Under the pieces are notes generated by a model. The model saw only the letters and a list, made by a program, of their open reading frames with translations, ran no database searches and was not told the origin of the DNA. 64,000 nucleotides of DNA from an uncultured Collinsella sp. (GTDB taxonomy: Bacteria; Actinomycetota; Coriobacteriia; Coriobacteriales; Coriobacteriaceae): positions 1 through 64,000 of the forward strand of contig CAUCLI010000005.1 of assembly GCA_958443615.1 (NCBI GenBank), in the 5' to 3' direction. The position numbers and the translations under genes are program-made. This document shows, piece by piece, positions 29,750 to 39,053 of the stretch. Numbering within the stretch: the stretch's first letter is position 1; each line of letters starts with the position of its first letter.

Positions 29750-31585
29750 TCAGGGCTCGCTGGGGGCGAGGCCGCTCGTGACGAGCTGGCGGCGGAACGT
29801 CTGGGAGAGGGCTCCCAGCGCGCGCTCGTCCGAGGGCGAAACGGCGAGGACGGCCGCGTGCGTGAGGCGCGTGCGGCGGAACGGGATCTGGGCGTCGATG
29901 CGGTACAGCGCACTGCCGGTCCGAGCGGCCTCATGGGAGAAGTAGGTGAGGATGAACGTGCTTCCGCAGGTGAAGGAGCACATCTCGAAGATCTTGGCGA
30001 ATTCCTCCTCCGATCCCGCCCACAGATGCTCGTCCGTCAGGGCGCGCAACAGGGATCGCTGCAGGGTCTCTCCCTCCTCGCGGGGGAGGTCCTCGATGCC
30101 GGTCTCGTCGATCGCGGGCGGGTCGCCTTGCGTGCGGTGGCTGGCGATGGCGAGGATGGTGTCGTTGATGTAGCGGCGGTCGCGCTCGGTGATCGCGCTG
30201 GAGATGACGGCGACGGGCAGGTTCGTCTCGATCGGGTCGAATGAGATGAGGAAATCGAGGCCGTCGAGCGATGCGCTCCCATCCGCCTGCTCGCTTTCGG
30301 GGATCACGCGCGCGATGCGGATGAAGGGCAGGAAGCGCTCGATGCGGTCGCGGGCGAAGAGGACCTGCTCGACGCCGCAGTTCACCACGAGGCCGGCGCG
30401 CCAGGTGTCGCTCACCGCGATGCCGTCCATGAAATCGAGTAGCAGCATGGCGATGCGGGTGAGGTCTGTTTCGAAGAGGTCGACCTGCTCGAGCGAAGGC
30501 GTGTCGCGCATGATCTGGGCGAGGCGCATGAACAGGGTCATGTTCTCGAATCGGACGGTCCAGGAGATCTCGGGCGGCAGGGCGATCGCGCGGTCCAGGC
30601 GCCTGTGCGTCATGCCGGCCTCGAAGAGGAGGGCGAGGGGCTTGCGCAGGTGCGATGCGGGGCGCGTGCCGTAACGGTCGTACAGCGCTCGGAAGAAGTC
30701 GTCGGCCAGGTGGGCCGATTCGCGTTCCGGTGTGAACGTCTCTTGGAAATCGGGGGTCCATCTCCGCGCGGCGACCGAGAACAGCTCGATGACCACCGCC
30801 CTCTCCCCGGGGCCGAGGACGATGCCGTAGTGCCCCTCGATATGGCTGAGGAGCGCGGCGAACGCCGGGGGGACGGCGCAGGCGCGCGCCGGGATGCTCT
30901 TGCCCTTGCGGATGCGCAGCGTCATGACCTGCAGGTAGATCGCGAGCTCGTGTCGGGCGTTATCGGTGAAGGGGCGGTCCAGGGTGCGTTCCACCGCCTC
31001 GATCTCATTGAAGAGGAACTGGCGGTCCTCGCCGAACAGCTGGGGCTCGACGCGGCGCTTCATGGCGGTGGGGGCCAGCTCGAACAGGCTGTGCGTCACG
31101 AAGAAGCGGATGTGCTCCTCGGGGCCGACGACGGTGAGCCGGTGCCCCCGCTCGATGCGCGCGCCATAAGGGTAGAGCATGCCGTTCCATGCCCGGATGT
31201 CCTCCTGGGCCTGCTGCTTGTTGGTCAAGATCGCGCGGGCGAGGGATTCCACGGTGTAGTCGCCTCGATAATCGCAGATGAGCAGCAGAATGCCGCGGTA
31301 GAAGCGGTCGAGCGCGGGATCCATGGCGAGCGCCCGCTCCTTCACCAGGCCGAGGATGCGCTCGCGCTCTGCCGGGCTCGGGTTGAGCTGGATGCCCGTG
31401 CCTCGCTTCGACGTGGTGCGCGCGGCGAGGCCGTTTTGCTCCAGGAAGGCGTTGATGGCTGATATGTCGTTGCGGACCGTTCGCTCGGAGCACGACAGCT
31501 CCCCGGCGATGGTCGCCGTGGGGATGTAGCTCGTGGTGGACACGAGCACCTTGAGGAGGTTGGCTTGGCGGCGATTGATGCTCAT
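29750..31585 (-). CDS. PRD-type transcriptional regulator (BglG/MtlR-like architecture)
   Basis: A 611-aa multidomain regulator. An N-terminal helix-turn-helix (about 5-55, IAGELSCSERTVRNDISAINAFLE) is followed by a long PRD-like region (about 90-390). A short EIIB-like segment follows near residue 400 (VVNCGVEQVLFARDRIERF, with a candidate phospho-cysteine), then an EIIA-like C-terminal part. Such proteins are DNA-binding activators rather than antiterminators, tuned by PTS phosphorylation. ATG 31585 (MSINRRQAN) is chosen over longer in-frame starts. It is divergent from MFS paralogue 2 with operator site 3 between them, so it is the best candidate for the factor reading those sites; that is inference. 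Confidence 0.82.
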   Translation of the reverse strand: MSINRRQANLLKVLVSTTSYIPTATIAGELSCSERTVRNDISAINAFLEQNGLAARTTSKRGTGIQLNPSPAERERILGLVKERALAMDPALDRFYRGILLLICDYRGDYTVESLARAILTNKQQAQEDIRAWNGMLYPYGARIERGHRLTVVGPEEHIRFFVTHSLFELAPTAMKRRVEPQLFGEDRQFLFNEIEAVERTLDRPFTDNARHELAIYLQVMTLRIRKGKSIPARACAVPPAFAALLSHIEGHYGIVLGPGERAVVIELFSVAARRWTPDFQETFTPERESAHLADDFFRALYDRYGTRPASHLRKPLALLFEAGMTHRRLDRAIALPPEISWTVRFENMTLFMRLAQIMRDTPSLEQVDLFETDLTRIAMLLLDFMDGIAVSDTWRAGLVVNCGVEQVLFARDRIERFLPFIRIARVIPESEQADGSASLDGLDFLISFDPIETNLPVAVISSAITERDRRYINDTILAIASHRTQGDPPAIDETGIEDLPREEGETLQRSLLRALTDEHLWAGSEEEFAKIFEMCSFTCGSTFILTYFSHEAARTGSALYRIDAQIPFRRTRLTHAAVLAVSPSDERALGALSQTFRRQLVTSGLAPSEP

Positions 31586-31635
31586 TGGTTTCCGTTCGGA
31601 TAATTTGCCCGCGGGGCACTTCGATTGTCGGTGAA

Positions 31636-31655
31636 ATTGCCGTATATATGGCAAA
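31636..31655. promoter_or_regulatory. Operator-like palindrome, site 3
   Basis: ATTGCCGTA-TA-TATGGCAAA, matching sites 1 and 2 with the same 9-2-9 spacing. It sits between the divergent PRD regulator (start 31585) and MFS paralogue 2 (start about 31750), where it could control both. Confidence 0.7.
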
Positions 31656-31749
31656 CTCGCTGCAATAATAGCTTACCGATATTCATATGATGAAGACACC
31701 TACTTTTTTCGCGATGACGTGCATAAAGCGTCAATGGATGGTGATAGCC

Positions 31750-33393
31750 ATGGATTCCACGTGCGAGCGCGCGGCTGGGACGGGGGAGAGGCGCGGCGCT
31801 TCCGGCGCCCCCAAAGCGACCCTCTCCCTCGCGGTTTTGGCTTTGGCGCAGTTGGGCGTCTCGGCCGACAACGGCGCCTTCTCGGTCGCGATGTCCGAGA
31901 TGATGCGGGTCTTCGGCTGCTCCGTCGCCGACGTCCAGCTTGCGAATACGGTGTATGCCCTCATGGCGGGCACCTTCATGCTCGCCAGCGGCCTGCTCGG
32001 GCTCATGGTCGGCTGGCGCCGCACCTTCGTGGGAGGCATGGTCCTCATCGTCATCGGCGAGATCGTGACCGCGCTCGCGCCCTTCATCGAGCTGCTCATC
32101 TGGGGCGGCCGCCTCGCCGTGGGCGTCGGTGCGAGCCTGGTGATTCCCTCGGTGCTCGGCATGGTGCCCCTGTTGTTCGAGGGCGATAAGCGCAAGCAGG
32201 CGTATGGCGTGATCGCCGGTTCGGCCGCCCTGGCGACCATCGTGCCGATTCCGCTCGGTATGCTCGTCGACAGCTTCGGGTTCCGCTTCACCTTCGGCGT
32301 CCTCGTCGCGTATTTCGGAATACTCGTCGCCGCCAGCCTGGCGTTGCCCGCCTCGCGGCCGCACGCTTCCAAGAAATTCGACTTCCCCGGGGCGGTCCTC
32401 GCCTCGATGGGGCTGTTCGCCGTGATGTTCGGCCTCTCCCGCATCTCTGCTTGGGGCGTCGCCGACCCGCTCCCCACCGCGCCCTTCACCGTCCTCGGCC
32501 TGTCTCCCGCCCCGTTCATCGTCGCCGCCGGCCTCGCCGTTCTCGTGGCGCTCATCCCGGTTGAGTCGTGGATGGAACGCACGCGCGGCGTGGCGATCCT
32601 GCCCTCGAGTTTCCTCAGGAGCCCCCAGGTCCGCTCCGGTGTCGTTGCGATCGCCCTGCCGTTTTTCTACATGGGGGCCCAAGGCCTCGTGGCGACGTCG
32701 TTTTATCAGCTCGTGGTCGGTCTCGGCGGAACCAGCACCGCCCTTTTGGGCATCGTCTCGGGCGTCCCCATGCTCGTTCTCGCCACGGGTATCCCGCGCA
32801 AGTTCCCGCAGGCGAATTCCTGGCTCGTGGTTCGCTGCGGTTACGTTGCGATCGCCCTCGGGGCGGTCATGGCCGCCATCGGCGTCCGCGGGACGTCGCT
32901 GACCGCGGTCATGGTCCTCGGCACCCTGCTCGGCGGCATCGGCGTCGGCATGGTGAACTCGCAGTCGAACAACCTCGTCGCCTCCGCGGTGCCCGCCCGC
33001 GACGCGCAGCAGTCCGGTGGCATCCAGGGGGCGGCGCGCAACCTGGGTCTCGCATTGGGGTCCGCCGCCATGGGCTCGGTGCTGCTGATCGCCGTCAATA
33101 TGGGTCTCGATGCCCGCGTGGCGGCCGTGGACTCGCTTGACGAGCCCGTCCGCGCCGCGCTCGAGGAGACGGTGTACACCTATGAGGGCGACCTGTCGTT
33201 CTCGGCGCGCATGGACGGCATGGGGGTCGTCGAACCCACGGCCGGCGAGCTGGTCTCGGCCAACCGCGAGGTGCGCGCCGACGCCGGCGCCATCGCGATG
33301 TCGACCGTCGCCGTCATCGCGGGCCTCGCCCTCCTCACGACCTTCCCCAAAAAAGAGCAACTGGGAGGGCAATCGGGGGCAGGTGCAAATTGA
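31750..33393 (+). CDS. MFS transporter, 14-helix DHA2-like, paralogue 2
   Basis: A 547-aa paralogue of the transporter at 26324. It shares the first-helix LAQLGVSADNGAFSVA pattern, VQLANTVYALMAGTF, GRISAWGV-like loops (SRISAWGV) and NSQSNNLVASAVPARDAQQSGGIQ near helix 11. Its codon use is less biased than paralogue 1. The start is uncertain: ATG 31750 has GGTGAT upstream, while 31687 and 31738 lack a better site. The last codons and the TGA lie inside a REP-like unit (33375-33395), so the tail GGQSGAGAN may be repeat-derived. It is monocistronic and convergent with the MBL gene. Confidence 0.87.
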   Translation: MDSTCERAAGTGERRGASGAPKATLSLAVLALAQLGVSADNGAFSVAMSEMMRVFGCSVADVQLANTVYALMAGTFMLASGLLGLMVGWRRTFVGGMVLIVIGEIVTALAPFIELLIWGGRLAVGVGASLVIPSVLGMVPLLFEGDKRKQAYGVIAGSAALATIVPIPLGMLVDSFGFRFTFGVLVAYFGILVAASLALPASRPHASKKFDFPGAVLASMGLFAVMFGLSRISAWGVADPLPTAPFTVLGLSPAPFIVAAGLAVLVALIPVESWMERTRGVAILPSSFLRSPQVRSGVVAIALPFFYMGAQGLVATSFYQLVVGLGGTSTALLGIVSGVPMLVLATGIPRKFPQANSWLVVRCGYVAIALGAVMAAIGVRGTSLTAVMVLGTLLGGIGVGMVNSQSNNLVASAVPARDAQQSGGIQGAARNLGLALGSAAMGSVLLIAVNMGLDARVAAVDSLDEPVRAALEETVYTYEGDLSFSARMDGMGVVEPTAGELVSANREVRADAGAIAMSTVAVIAGLALLTTFPKKEQLGGQSGAGAN

Positions 33394-33395
33394 TC
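33375..33395 (+). repeat. Single REP-like unit at the end of MFS paralogue 2
   Basis: GGGGGCAGGTGCAAATTGA matches one arm of the repeats at 29651-29737 and 50167-50256. It overlaps the stop codon of MFS paralogue 2 and lies in the 12-bp gap to the convergent MBL gene. Confidence 0.65.
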
Positions 33396-33405
33396 GCCTT
33401 ATCGG

Positions 33406-34311
33406 CTACTTGACGGTGAACGGGCGGTTTTGGCCCGCCGCGCGGATGTGGAGGTCGATGCCGCCATTCGGCCGTGCGAGGGTGGCGCTCGATCCCAGCT
33501 CGTTGTCGAGTTCGGCTCCGACGGCCGCCGCGAGGGCGCGCACCGCGAGGCTCGGGCGGTTGTTCTCCTGGGAGATGTGCATGGCGATGACGTGCTCGGT
33601 TCGCTCGCTCACGAGGAGGGGGAGCGCTCTCGCGGCTTGCGCGTTGGAGAGGTGCCCCCGTTCTGAGATGATGCGGTCCTGCAGGTGGCGCGGATACGGC
33701 CCGGTTCTCAGCATGGGGACGTCGTGGTTGCTCTCGAGCGCGAGGATGCGCGCATCCGCGAGCAAGCGCATGGCCTCGTCGGTCAGGGTGCCGGTGTCGG
33801 TGGCGTAGCCGATGGCGTCGTCCCCGCTTGAGAAGCGAAAGCCCACGGGGTTCACGACGTCATGGGAGGTGGGGAAGGTCTCGACCCTCACGCCCGCGAT
33901 CTCGAGCGAATCGCTTGGGGAGAAGCACGCGAAGTCGAGGCAATCGAGGTACTTGCGCGCCTGGGGCGTCCCCACGCTGGCGAGCAGCTCCCCTTCGAAG
34001 ATCTTGACCCACACCGACACGCCGCTCACGTGGTCGGTGTGCTCGTGCGTGAGGATGAGGGCGCGGACGTCGCCCTCATCCAGCCCGAGTTCGTGCATGC
34101 GCGAGAGGACCTCGCGGCGCGAGAAGCCGTTGTCGATCATGATGAGCCCCTGCGGGCCTTCGACGAGGGCGCAGTTCCCACGCGATCCGCTGCCGAGGAT
34201 GTGCAGGTGCAGCGCGCGATGGGGCCGGGCGCCCTCCGAGTGGGCGCCGGACGCGGGCCTGTCGTCGAAATCGGGCAGTTCGGCGGGGGATGCGGATGGG
34301 GCGTGGGTCAT
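33406..34311 (-). CDS. MBL-fold metallo-hydrolase (YycJ/WalJ-like)
   Basis: A 301-aa metallo-beta-lactamase-fold hydrolase with the zinc motif HEHTDH (near residue 90), LGSGSRGNCALVE at the N-terminus, SHDVVNPVGFRF and ESNHD. These features match the YycJ subgroup, some members of which are double-strand 5'-3' exonucleases acting in mismatch repair in Firmicutes; direct evidence for this protein is absent. ATG 34311 is preferred to TTG 34323. The N-terminal ~35 residues precede the fold and look disordered. It is divergent from tilS. Confidence 0.85.
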   Translation of the reverse strand: MTHAPSASPAELPDFDDRPASGAHSEGARPHRALHLHILGSGSRGNCALVEGPQGLIMIDNGFSRREVLSRMHELGLDEGDVRALILTHEHTDHVSGVSVWVKIFEGELLASVGTPQARKYLDCLDFACFSPSDSLEIAGVRVETFPTSHDVVNPVGFRFSSGDDAIGYATDTGTLTDEAMRLLADARILALESNHDVPMLRTGPYPRHLQDRIISERGHLSNAQAARALPLLVSERTEHVIAMHISQENNRPSLAVRALAAAVGAELDNELGSSATLARPNGGIDLHIRAAGQNRPFTVK

Positions 34312-34423
34312 GTTCGAATCCAATCAGTACAATACGGAGGAGTGAATACGAGGCGGGTGAGATGGCGTCGCCGACTCCGGAGCGAGGACGCGACGGGCGG
34401 CGCCCCGTGGTGAAAGGCGGCAT

Positions 34424-35980
34424 ATGCCAACGGTTGCACAGAGATACGGTTCGGCGCGCGGCGGCGCGCCCGCGAGCGGGGCCATCGCCTCGTCGGCGCC
34501 GGTGGTCCTCATGGTATCAGGAGGTGCCGATTCGACGGCGTTGACGCTGATGGCGTGCGCCGGCGAGCTCGACATAGGCGATGGGCGCGGTGTCGCGCGG
34601 ATAGCCCGCGAGCGCCTGCATGTCCTGCATGTGAACCATCATCTGCGCGGCGAGGCGTCCGATGGCGACGAGGCCTTCGTGCGGGCGCTGTGCGAGCGTT
34701 TGGGCCTGCCCCTGTGCGTCGAGCATGTCCACTTTACCGACCTGGGCGGACAGAACCTCGAGGCGGCCGCCCGCGATGCGCGTTACGCCGCCGCACGGCG
34801 CTATGTGCGCGAGCTGTCGGCTCAATCCGGCACGCCGCGCACCGCCGCGCGCATCCTCACCGCCCATACGGCGAGCGACCGCGCGGAGACCTTCTTCATG
34901 AACGCCATCAAGGGCTCGGGTGCGGCGGGGCTCTCCAGCATCCCGCGCCGCCGCAACATCATCGTGCGCCCGCTGATGGATCGCACGCACGATGAGCTCG
35001 TGCGATACCTGGAGGTCGCCGGCCAGCCCTGGCGCGAGGACGAGAGCAATCAAGATACGGGTTACCTGCGCAACTTCGTCCGCCATCGCGTGCTTCCCCT
35101 CGCCGCGGAGCGCAACCCGGGCGTCGCGCGCAGCGTGGGGGCCGCTTGCGACATCTTGGGCGACGAGGACGCCTTCATGTCCCAGCTCGCCGCCACCGCG
35201 TTGCGCAGTTGCACGCGGCGCGAGGCGACGGGGCTCATCGTCCTGGACGCCGACCGCCTCGCGGCGGCCGAGGTGGCGATCGCCCGCCGCATGGTGCGCC
35301 TCGCGGTCGCCAAGATAGCGCCCGGCGCGCGCCTTGAGATGCGCCATGTCGAGACGGTGCTCTTCCTCGCCGCCGCGCGCGAGGGCTCCGCGTCCCTGCC
35401 CGAGGGCATCGACGCGCGCATCGAGTTCGGCACCCTCTCCCTGCGCACGCCCGTGGGGCGCGAGCGCGCCGCGACCGGGTGGCTGCCCGTGCCCGGCTCC
35501 ATGCCCGTGACGGGCGGAAGGGTGCTCGAGGGCGAGCTCGTCGAGGTCCCCGTCGGACGCGACGCCGTCAGCATGGCGCGCGAGATCAGCTCGACCGCGG
35601 GCGAGGGGGAGGCGGTCGCCGTCATCGATGCCACCGCCCTCGGTTATGCGCCCCACGACCTCGCGCGTCTCGCCGAGGACCAGCGCTGGGGGGCGTCCGC
35701 CGCCCAGGGTGCCGCCGCCATCCGCCTGTGGGTCGACGGCCCGGCCCCGGGCGACGTGATGTGCCCCTTGGGAATGCGCGGGCGCAGCAAGAAGCTCTCG
35801 GATCTGATCAACGAGGCGCGCATCCCCCTCGCCGAGAGGCCGGGCGTCCCGGTCGTGCGCAGCTCCCCGTCCGGGGCGATCGCCTGGGTCGCGGGAGTTC
35901 GCGCGGACGAGCGCTTCAAGTGCACACCTACGAGCTCCGTGCTGGTAAAATTAACCATTCGCCGCGTTGGCGGCGTGTAG
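34424..35980 (+). CDS. tilS: tRNA(Ile)-lysidine synthetase
   Basis: TilS converts the wobble cytidine of tRNA-Ile(CAU) to lysidine, switching it to AUA reading. The 518-aa protein has the PP-loop SGGADST (near residue 33), HVNHHLRG, TAHTASDRAETF (motif with catalytic residues) and LMDRTHDELVRYL, plus an extended C-terminal substrate-binding region ending with the lysidine-synthetase C domain. AAAGGCGG precedes the ATG. It heads the widely conserved tilS-hpt-ftsH cluster. Confidence 0.92.
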   Translation: MPTVAQRYGSARGGAPASGAIASSAPVVLMVSGGADSTALTLMACAGELDIGDGRGVARIARERLHVLHVNHHLRGEASDGDEAFVRALCERLGLPLCVEHVHFTDLGGQNLEAAARDARYAAARRYVRELSAQSGTPRTAARILTAHTASDRAETFFMNAIKGSGAAGLSSIPRRRNIIVRPLMDRTHDELVRYLEVAGQPWREDESNQDTGYLRNFVRHRVLPLAAERNPGVARSVGAACDILGDEDAFMSQLAATALRSCTRREATGLIVLDADRLAAAEVAIARRMVRLAVAKIAPGARLEMRHVETVLFLAAAREGSASLPEGIDARIEFGTLSLRTPVGRERAATGWLPVPGSMPVTGGRVLEGELVEVPVGRDAVSMAREISSTAGEGEAVAVIDATALGYAPHDLARLAEDQRWGASAAQGAAAIRLWVDGPAPGDVMCPLGMRGRSKKLSDLINEARIPLAERPGVPVVRSSPSGAIAWVAGVRADERFKCTPTSSVLVKLTIRRVGGV

Positions 35981-36037
35981 CGCCCCCGAATGCGGGTATG
36001 CTTCAACCATCTTGTACGTGCATGCGAAAGGGAAGTC

Positions 36038-36586
36038 ATGGAAACGATCCATCCTGATGTCGAGAAGGTCCTGTTCTCCGAGGGGGACATCGCGGACATG
36101 GTCAAGCGCCTGGGCGCTCAGATCACCGAGGATTACAAGGGCAAGGACCTGGTGCTCATCGCCGTCCTGCGCGGCGCCGTCGTCTTCATGGGCGACCTCA
36201 TGCGCGCCATCGACACCCCGCTCGCCATCGATTTCATGGCCGTGTCCAGCTACGGCGACGGCGCCAAGTCCTCCGGCATCGTCCGCATCATCAAGGACCT
36301 CGATATCGACATCAAGGGCCGCGATGTCCTGATCGTCGAGGACATCCTCGATTCCGGCCTCACCCTCAAGTACCTCATGGCGAACCTCGCCAGCCGCGGC
36401 CCCGCGTCCCTGGAGGTCTGCACCTTCCTGTGGAAGGACGTCGAGGGCAAGCAGGCCGCCATCGACCCCAAGTACGTCGGCACCCACTGCCCCGACGAGT
36501 TCGTGGTGGGCTACGGCCTCGATTTCGCCGAGCGCTACCGCAACCTGCCCTACGTGGGCGTTCTCAAGCCGGAGGTCTACGCATAG
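36038..36586 (+). CDS. hpt: Hypoxanthine phosphoribosyltransferase
   Basis: Purine salvage: transfers phosphoribose from PRPP to hypoxanthine or guanine. The 182-aa enzyme has VLRGAVVFMGDLMR, the PRPP-binding loop VLIVEDILDSGLTL (E/D pair), and VVGYGLDFAERYRNLPYVGVL at the C-terminus. ATG 36038 has AAAGGGAAG 6 nt upstream; an in-frame start at 35990 lies just past the tilS stop and lacks a site. ftsH begins 2 nt after this gene. Confidence 0.95.
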   Translation: METIHPDVEKVLFSEGDIADMVKRLGAQITEDYKGKDLVLIAVLRGAVVFMGDLMRAIDTPLAIDFMAVSSYGDGAKSSGIVRIIKDLDIDIKGRDVLIVEDILDSGLTLKYLMANLASRGPASLEVCTFLWKDVEGKQAAIDPKYVGTHCPDEFVVGYGLDFAERYRNLPYVGVLKPEVYA

Positions 36587-36587
36587 C

Positions 36588-38879
36588 ATGACCGGCTGCA
36601 ACGACGAGCGAGATCTCGGCGCCGCCGCCCTGTTCGCGCAGGGTGGCGGCCCCGATTCGAATAACGGCGGCCCGACGCCGCCCAATGGGACGGGGCCCCT
36701 CGGCTCGGGCGGACCCGTCGGCACCGGCGGCGGGAACAAGGGGGGCGCCCCCTCCCGCACCAACATGATCCACCTGGCCATCGCCTGCATCCTCATCGGC
36801 TCGCTGTTCTGGAACATGGGCCGCGGGTTCGGCGAGGGAGGAAAGTCCGCCGAGCTCGCCACGAGCGAGTTCGTCGCGGCCGTGGAGGCCGACCGCGTCG
36901 ACGAGGCGACGTACACGGTCCTCGATGGCACGGTCGAGGGCACCTATTGGCCCGAGGGGGAGAAGAAGACCGAGGACAACCTCGAGCGCTTCTCGTCGAC
37001 CTACGTCGGCTCCGACGCGCTGGCCGAGCTCATGGCGGCTCATCCCAAGATCACGTACAAGGTGGATACCGCCGACCCCGACATGCTGATGAACCTGCTG
37101 TTGGCGATCCTTCCCACCGGCCTGCTCATCTTCATGATGTTCTATTTCATGCGCCAGATGACCGGGGCCAACAACAAGGCGATGCAATTCGGCAAGACGA
37201 ACGCCAAGACCACCGAGGCGACCCGCCCGAAGGTCAAGTTCAAGGACGTCGCCGGCATCGACGAGGCGGTCGAGGAGCTCGAGGAGGTCCGCGACTTCCT
37301 GGCAGACCCCGAGCGCTTCCGCAAGCTCGGCGCGAAGATCCCGCGCGGCGTGCTGCTGGTCGGTCCCCCCGGCACCGGAAAGACCCTGCTCGCGAAGGCC
37401 GTTGCCGGCGAGGCGGGCGTGCCGTTCTTCACCATCTCGGGCTCCGAGTTCGTCGAGATGTTCGTCGGCGTGGGCGCGTCTCGCGTCCGCGACCTGTTCA
37501 AGAACGCCAAGGAGCAGTCCCCCTCGATCATCTTCATCGACGAGATCGACGCGGTCGGTCGCCAGCGCGGCGCCGGGCTGGGCGGCGGCCACGATGAGCG
37601 CGAGCAGACCTTGAACCAGCTGCTCGTCGAGATGGACGGCTTCGAGGAGAATGAGAGCGTCATCCTCATCGCCGCGACGAACCGCCCCGATGTGCTCGAC
37701 CCGGCGCTGCTGCGCCCGGGCCGTTTCGACCGCCAGATCACGGTCGACCGCCCCGACGTGCGCGGCCGCGAGCAGATCCTGCGCGTGCATGCGGCGAACA
37801 AGCCGCTCGACACCGACGTCAGCTTCGAGAAGCTCGCTCAGCTCACCGTCGGTTTCGCCGGCGCGGACTTGGCGAACCTGCTCAACGAGGCCGCCCTGCT
37901 CACCGCCCGCCGCAACCGCTCCCTCATCTCGATGGACGAGATCGAGGAGTCCATGGAGCGCGTCATGGCCGGCCCGCAGCGCAAGAGCCGCGTCATGAGC
38001 GAGGCCGAGCGCACCGTCATCGCCTACCATGAGAGCGGCCACGCGCTCGTCGGCCATGTGCTCGAGAACGCCGACCCGGTGCACAAGATCTCGATCATCA
38101 GCCGCGGGCAGGCGCTCGGCTACACCATGCAGCTCCCCGCCGAGGACCATTTCCTCAAAACGCGCGGTGAGATGCTCGACGACCTTGCGGTGTTCCTGGG
38201 TGGGCGCGTCGCCGAGGAGCTCATGTGCAGCGACATCACGTCCGGCGCGAGCAACGATCTGGAGCGCGCCACCAAGATGGCCCGCGAGATGGTCACGCGC
38301 TTGGGTATGAGCGAGGCGCTGGGCACACAGGTGTTCGGCGAGGCCCAGCACGAGGTGTTCCTGGGTCGCGATTACGCCGACCACCAGGATTACTCGGAGG
38401 AGACGGCGCGCCGTATCGACACCGAGGTCCAGCGCATCATGCGCGAGGCGCATGACCGTGCGGTCGAGATCCTGTCCGCGCGCCGCGATCAGCTCGACCT
38501 CATGGCCGAGGTCCTGCTCGAGCGCGAGACGGTCGAGGGCGATGCCGTCACCGCCCTGCTCGACAACGAGTGGGACGCCTATCTGGAGCGCGAGGGCGAC
38601 ATCGTCGCCGCCAAGGAGGCCCGCAACGACGCCGCCGCCAACGGTGCCGACCCCGCCGTGGTCGAGGCCGAGCGCGCACGTCGCTCCAAGCCGCGCCAGA
38701 GCGATGAGGAGATCGCCGCCGAGGCCGCGGCGTTCGCGCAGGCGGCCGTCGCCGGCGAGGGCGCCGTTGAGTCGGTCGTGCCCGACGGGGGCGCTCTCCC
38801 CGAGGTCACGGCGGAGGCTGAGGCGGAGGCCGGGGCTGACCGCGATTCCAACGAGAAGCGCGTCGAGGGCTCCGAATAG
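36588..38879 (+). CDS. ftsH: ATP-dependent zinc metalloprotease FtsH
   Basis: A membrane-anchored AAA+ protease that degrades misfolded membrane proteins and regulators. The 763-aa protein has two N-terminal membrane helices (about 59-78 and 166-188), Walker A GPPGTGKT (near 259), the pore motif FVG, the second region of homology and the zinc site H481-E482-S-G-H485. Before the first helix is an unusual 50-residue Gly/Pro/Asn-rich stretch, and the C-terminus ends in an acidic Ala/Glu tail of about 100 residues. The start is 2 nt after hpt. Terminator 38908-38945 ends the cluster. Confidence 0.95.
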   Translation: MTGCNDERDLGAAALFAQGGGPDSNNGGPTPPNGTGPLGSGGPVGTGGGNKGGAPSRTNMIHLAIACILIGSLFWNMGRGFGEGGKSAELATSEFVAAVEADRVDEATYTVLDGTVEGTYWPEGEKKTEDNLERFSSTYVGSDALAELMAAHPKITYKVDTADPDMLMNLLLAILPTGLLIFMMFYFMRQMTGANNKAMQFGKTNAKTTEATRPKVKFKDVAGIDEAVEELEEVRDFLADPERFRKLGAKIPRGVLLVGPPGTGKTLLAKAVAGEAGVPFFTISGSEFVEMFVGVGASRVRDLFKNAKEQSPSIIFIDEIDAVGRQRGAGLGGGHDEREQTLNQLLVEMDGFEENESVILIAATNRPDVLDPALLRPGRFDRQITVDRPDVRGREQILRVHAANKPLDTDVSFEKLAQLTVGFAGADLANLLNEAALLTARRNRSLISMDEIEESMERVMAGPQRKSRVMSEAERTVIAYHESGHALVGHVLENADPVHKISIISRGQALGYTMQLPAEDHFLKTRGEMLDDLAVFLGGRVAEELMCSDITSGASNDLERATKMAREMVTRLGMSEALGTQVFGEAQHEVFLGRDYADHQDYSEETARRIDTEVQRIMREAHDRAVEILSARRDQLDLMAEVLLERETVEGDAVTALLDNEWDAYLEREGDIVAAKEARNDAAANGADPAVVEAERARRSKPRQSDEEIAAEAAAFAQAAVAGEGAVESVVPDGGALPEVTAEAEAEAGADRDSNEKRVEGSE

Positions 38880-38907
38880 GATCCCCAAGAACCGCGATGC
38901 AAGAACG

Positions 38908-38945
38908 TGCCGGCTGCCATGTATCTATGGCGGTCGGCATTTTTG
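38908..38945 (+). terminator. Terminator after ftsH
   Basis: TGCCGGCTGCCAT (38908-38920) pairs with ATGGCGGTCGGCA (38927-38939), with two mismatches, followed by TTTTT. Its 3' arm starts the repeat array described at 38929-39053. Confidence 0.7.
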
Positions 38946-39053
38946 GCGGTCGGCATTTTGCCTATGCTGGCCGAGACATTGCCTATGGCAGTCGGGGCAT
39001 TGCCTATGGTTATCTGCCGTTCGATGTTTTCAAACGGCAGATAACCATAGGCA
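38929..39053. repeat. Periodic repeat array ending in a perfect 21-bp inverted repeat
   Basis: GGCGGTCGGCATTTT occurs twice (38929-38943 and 38945-38959). TTGCCTATG then occurs three times exactly 21 bp apart (starts 38958, 38979, 39000). The third copy opens a perfect 21-bp stem: 39001-39021 pairs with 39033-39053, over an 11-nt loop. The array lies between the ftsH terminator and the start of the next gene at 39149; further A/T-rich TTGTTGAGTT words follow at 39064-39091. No open frame is credible here. Confidence 0.85.

Noticed and set aside
38958..39053. A CRISPR-like array
   Set aside because: Only three 9-bp repeats at 21-bp spacing, with no 28-37-bp repeat/spacer units and no cas genes.
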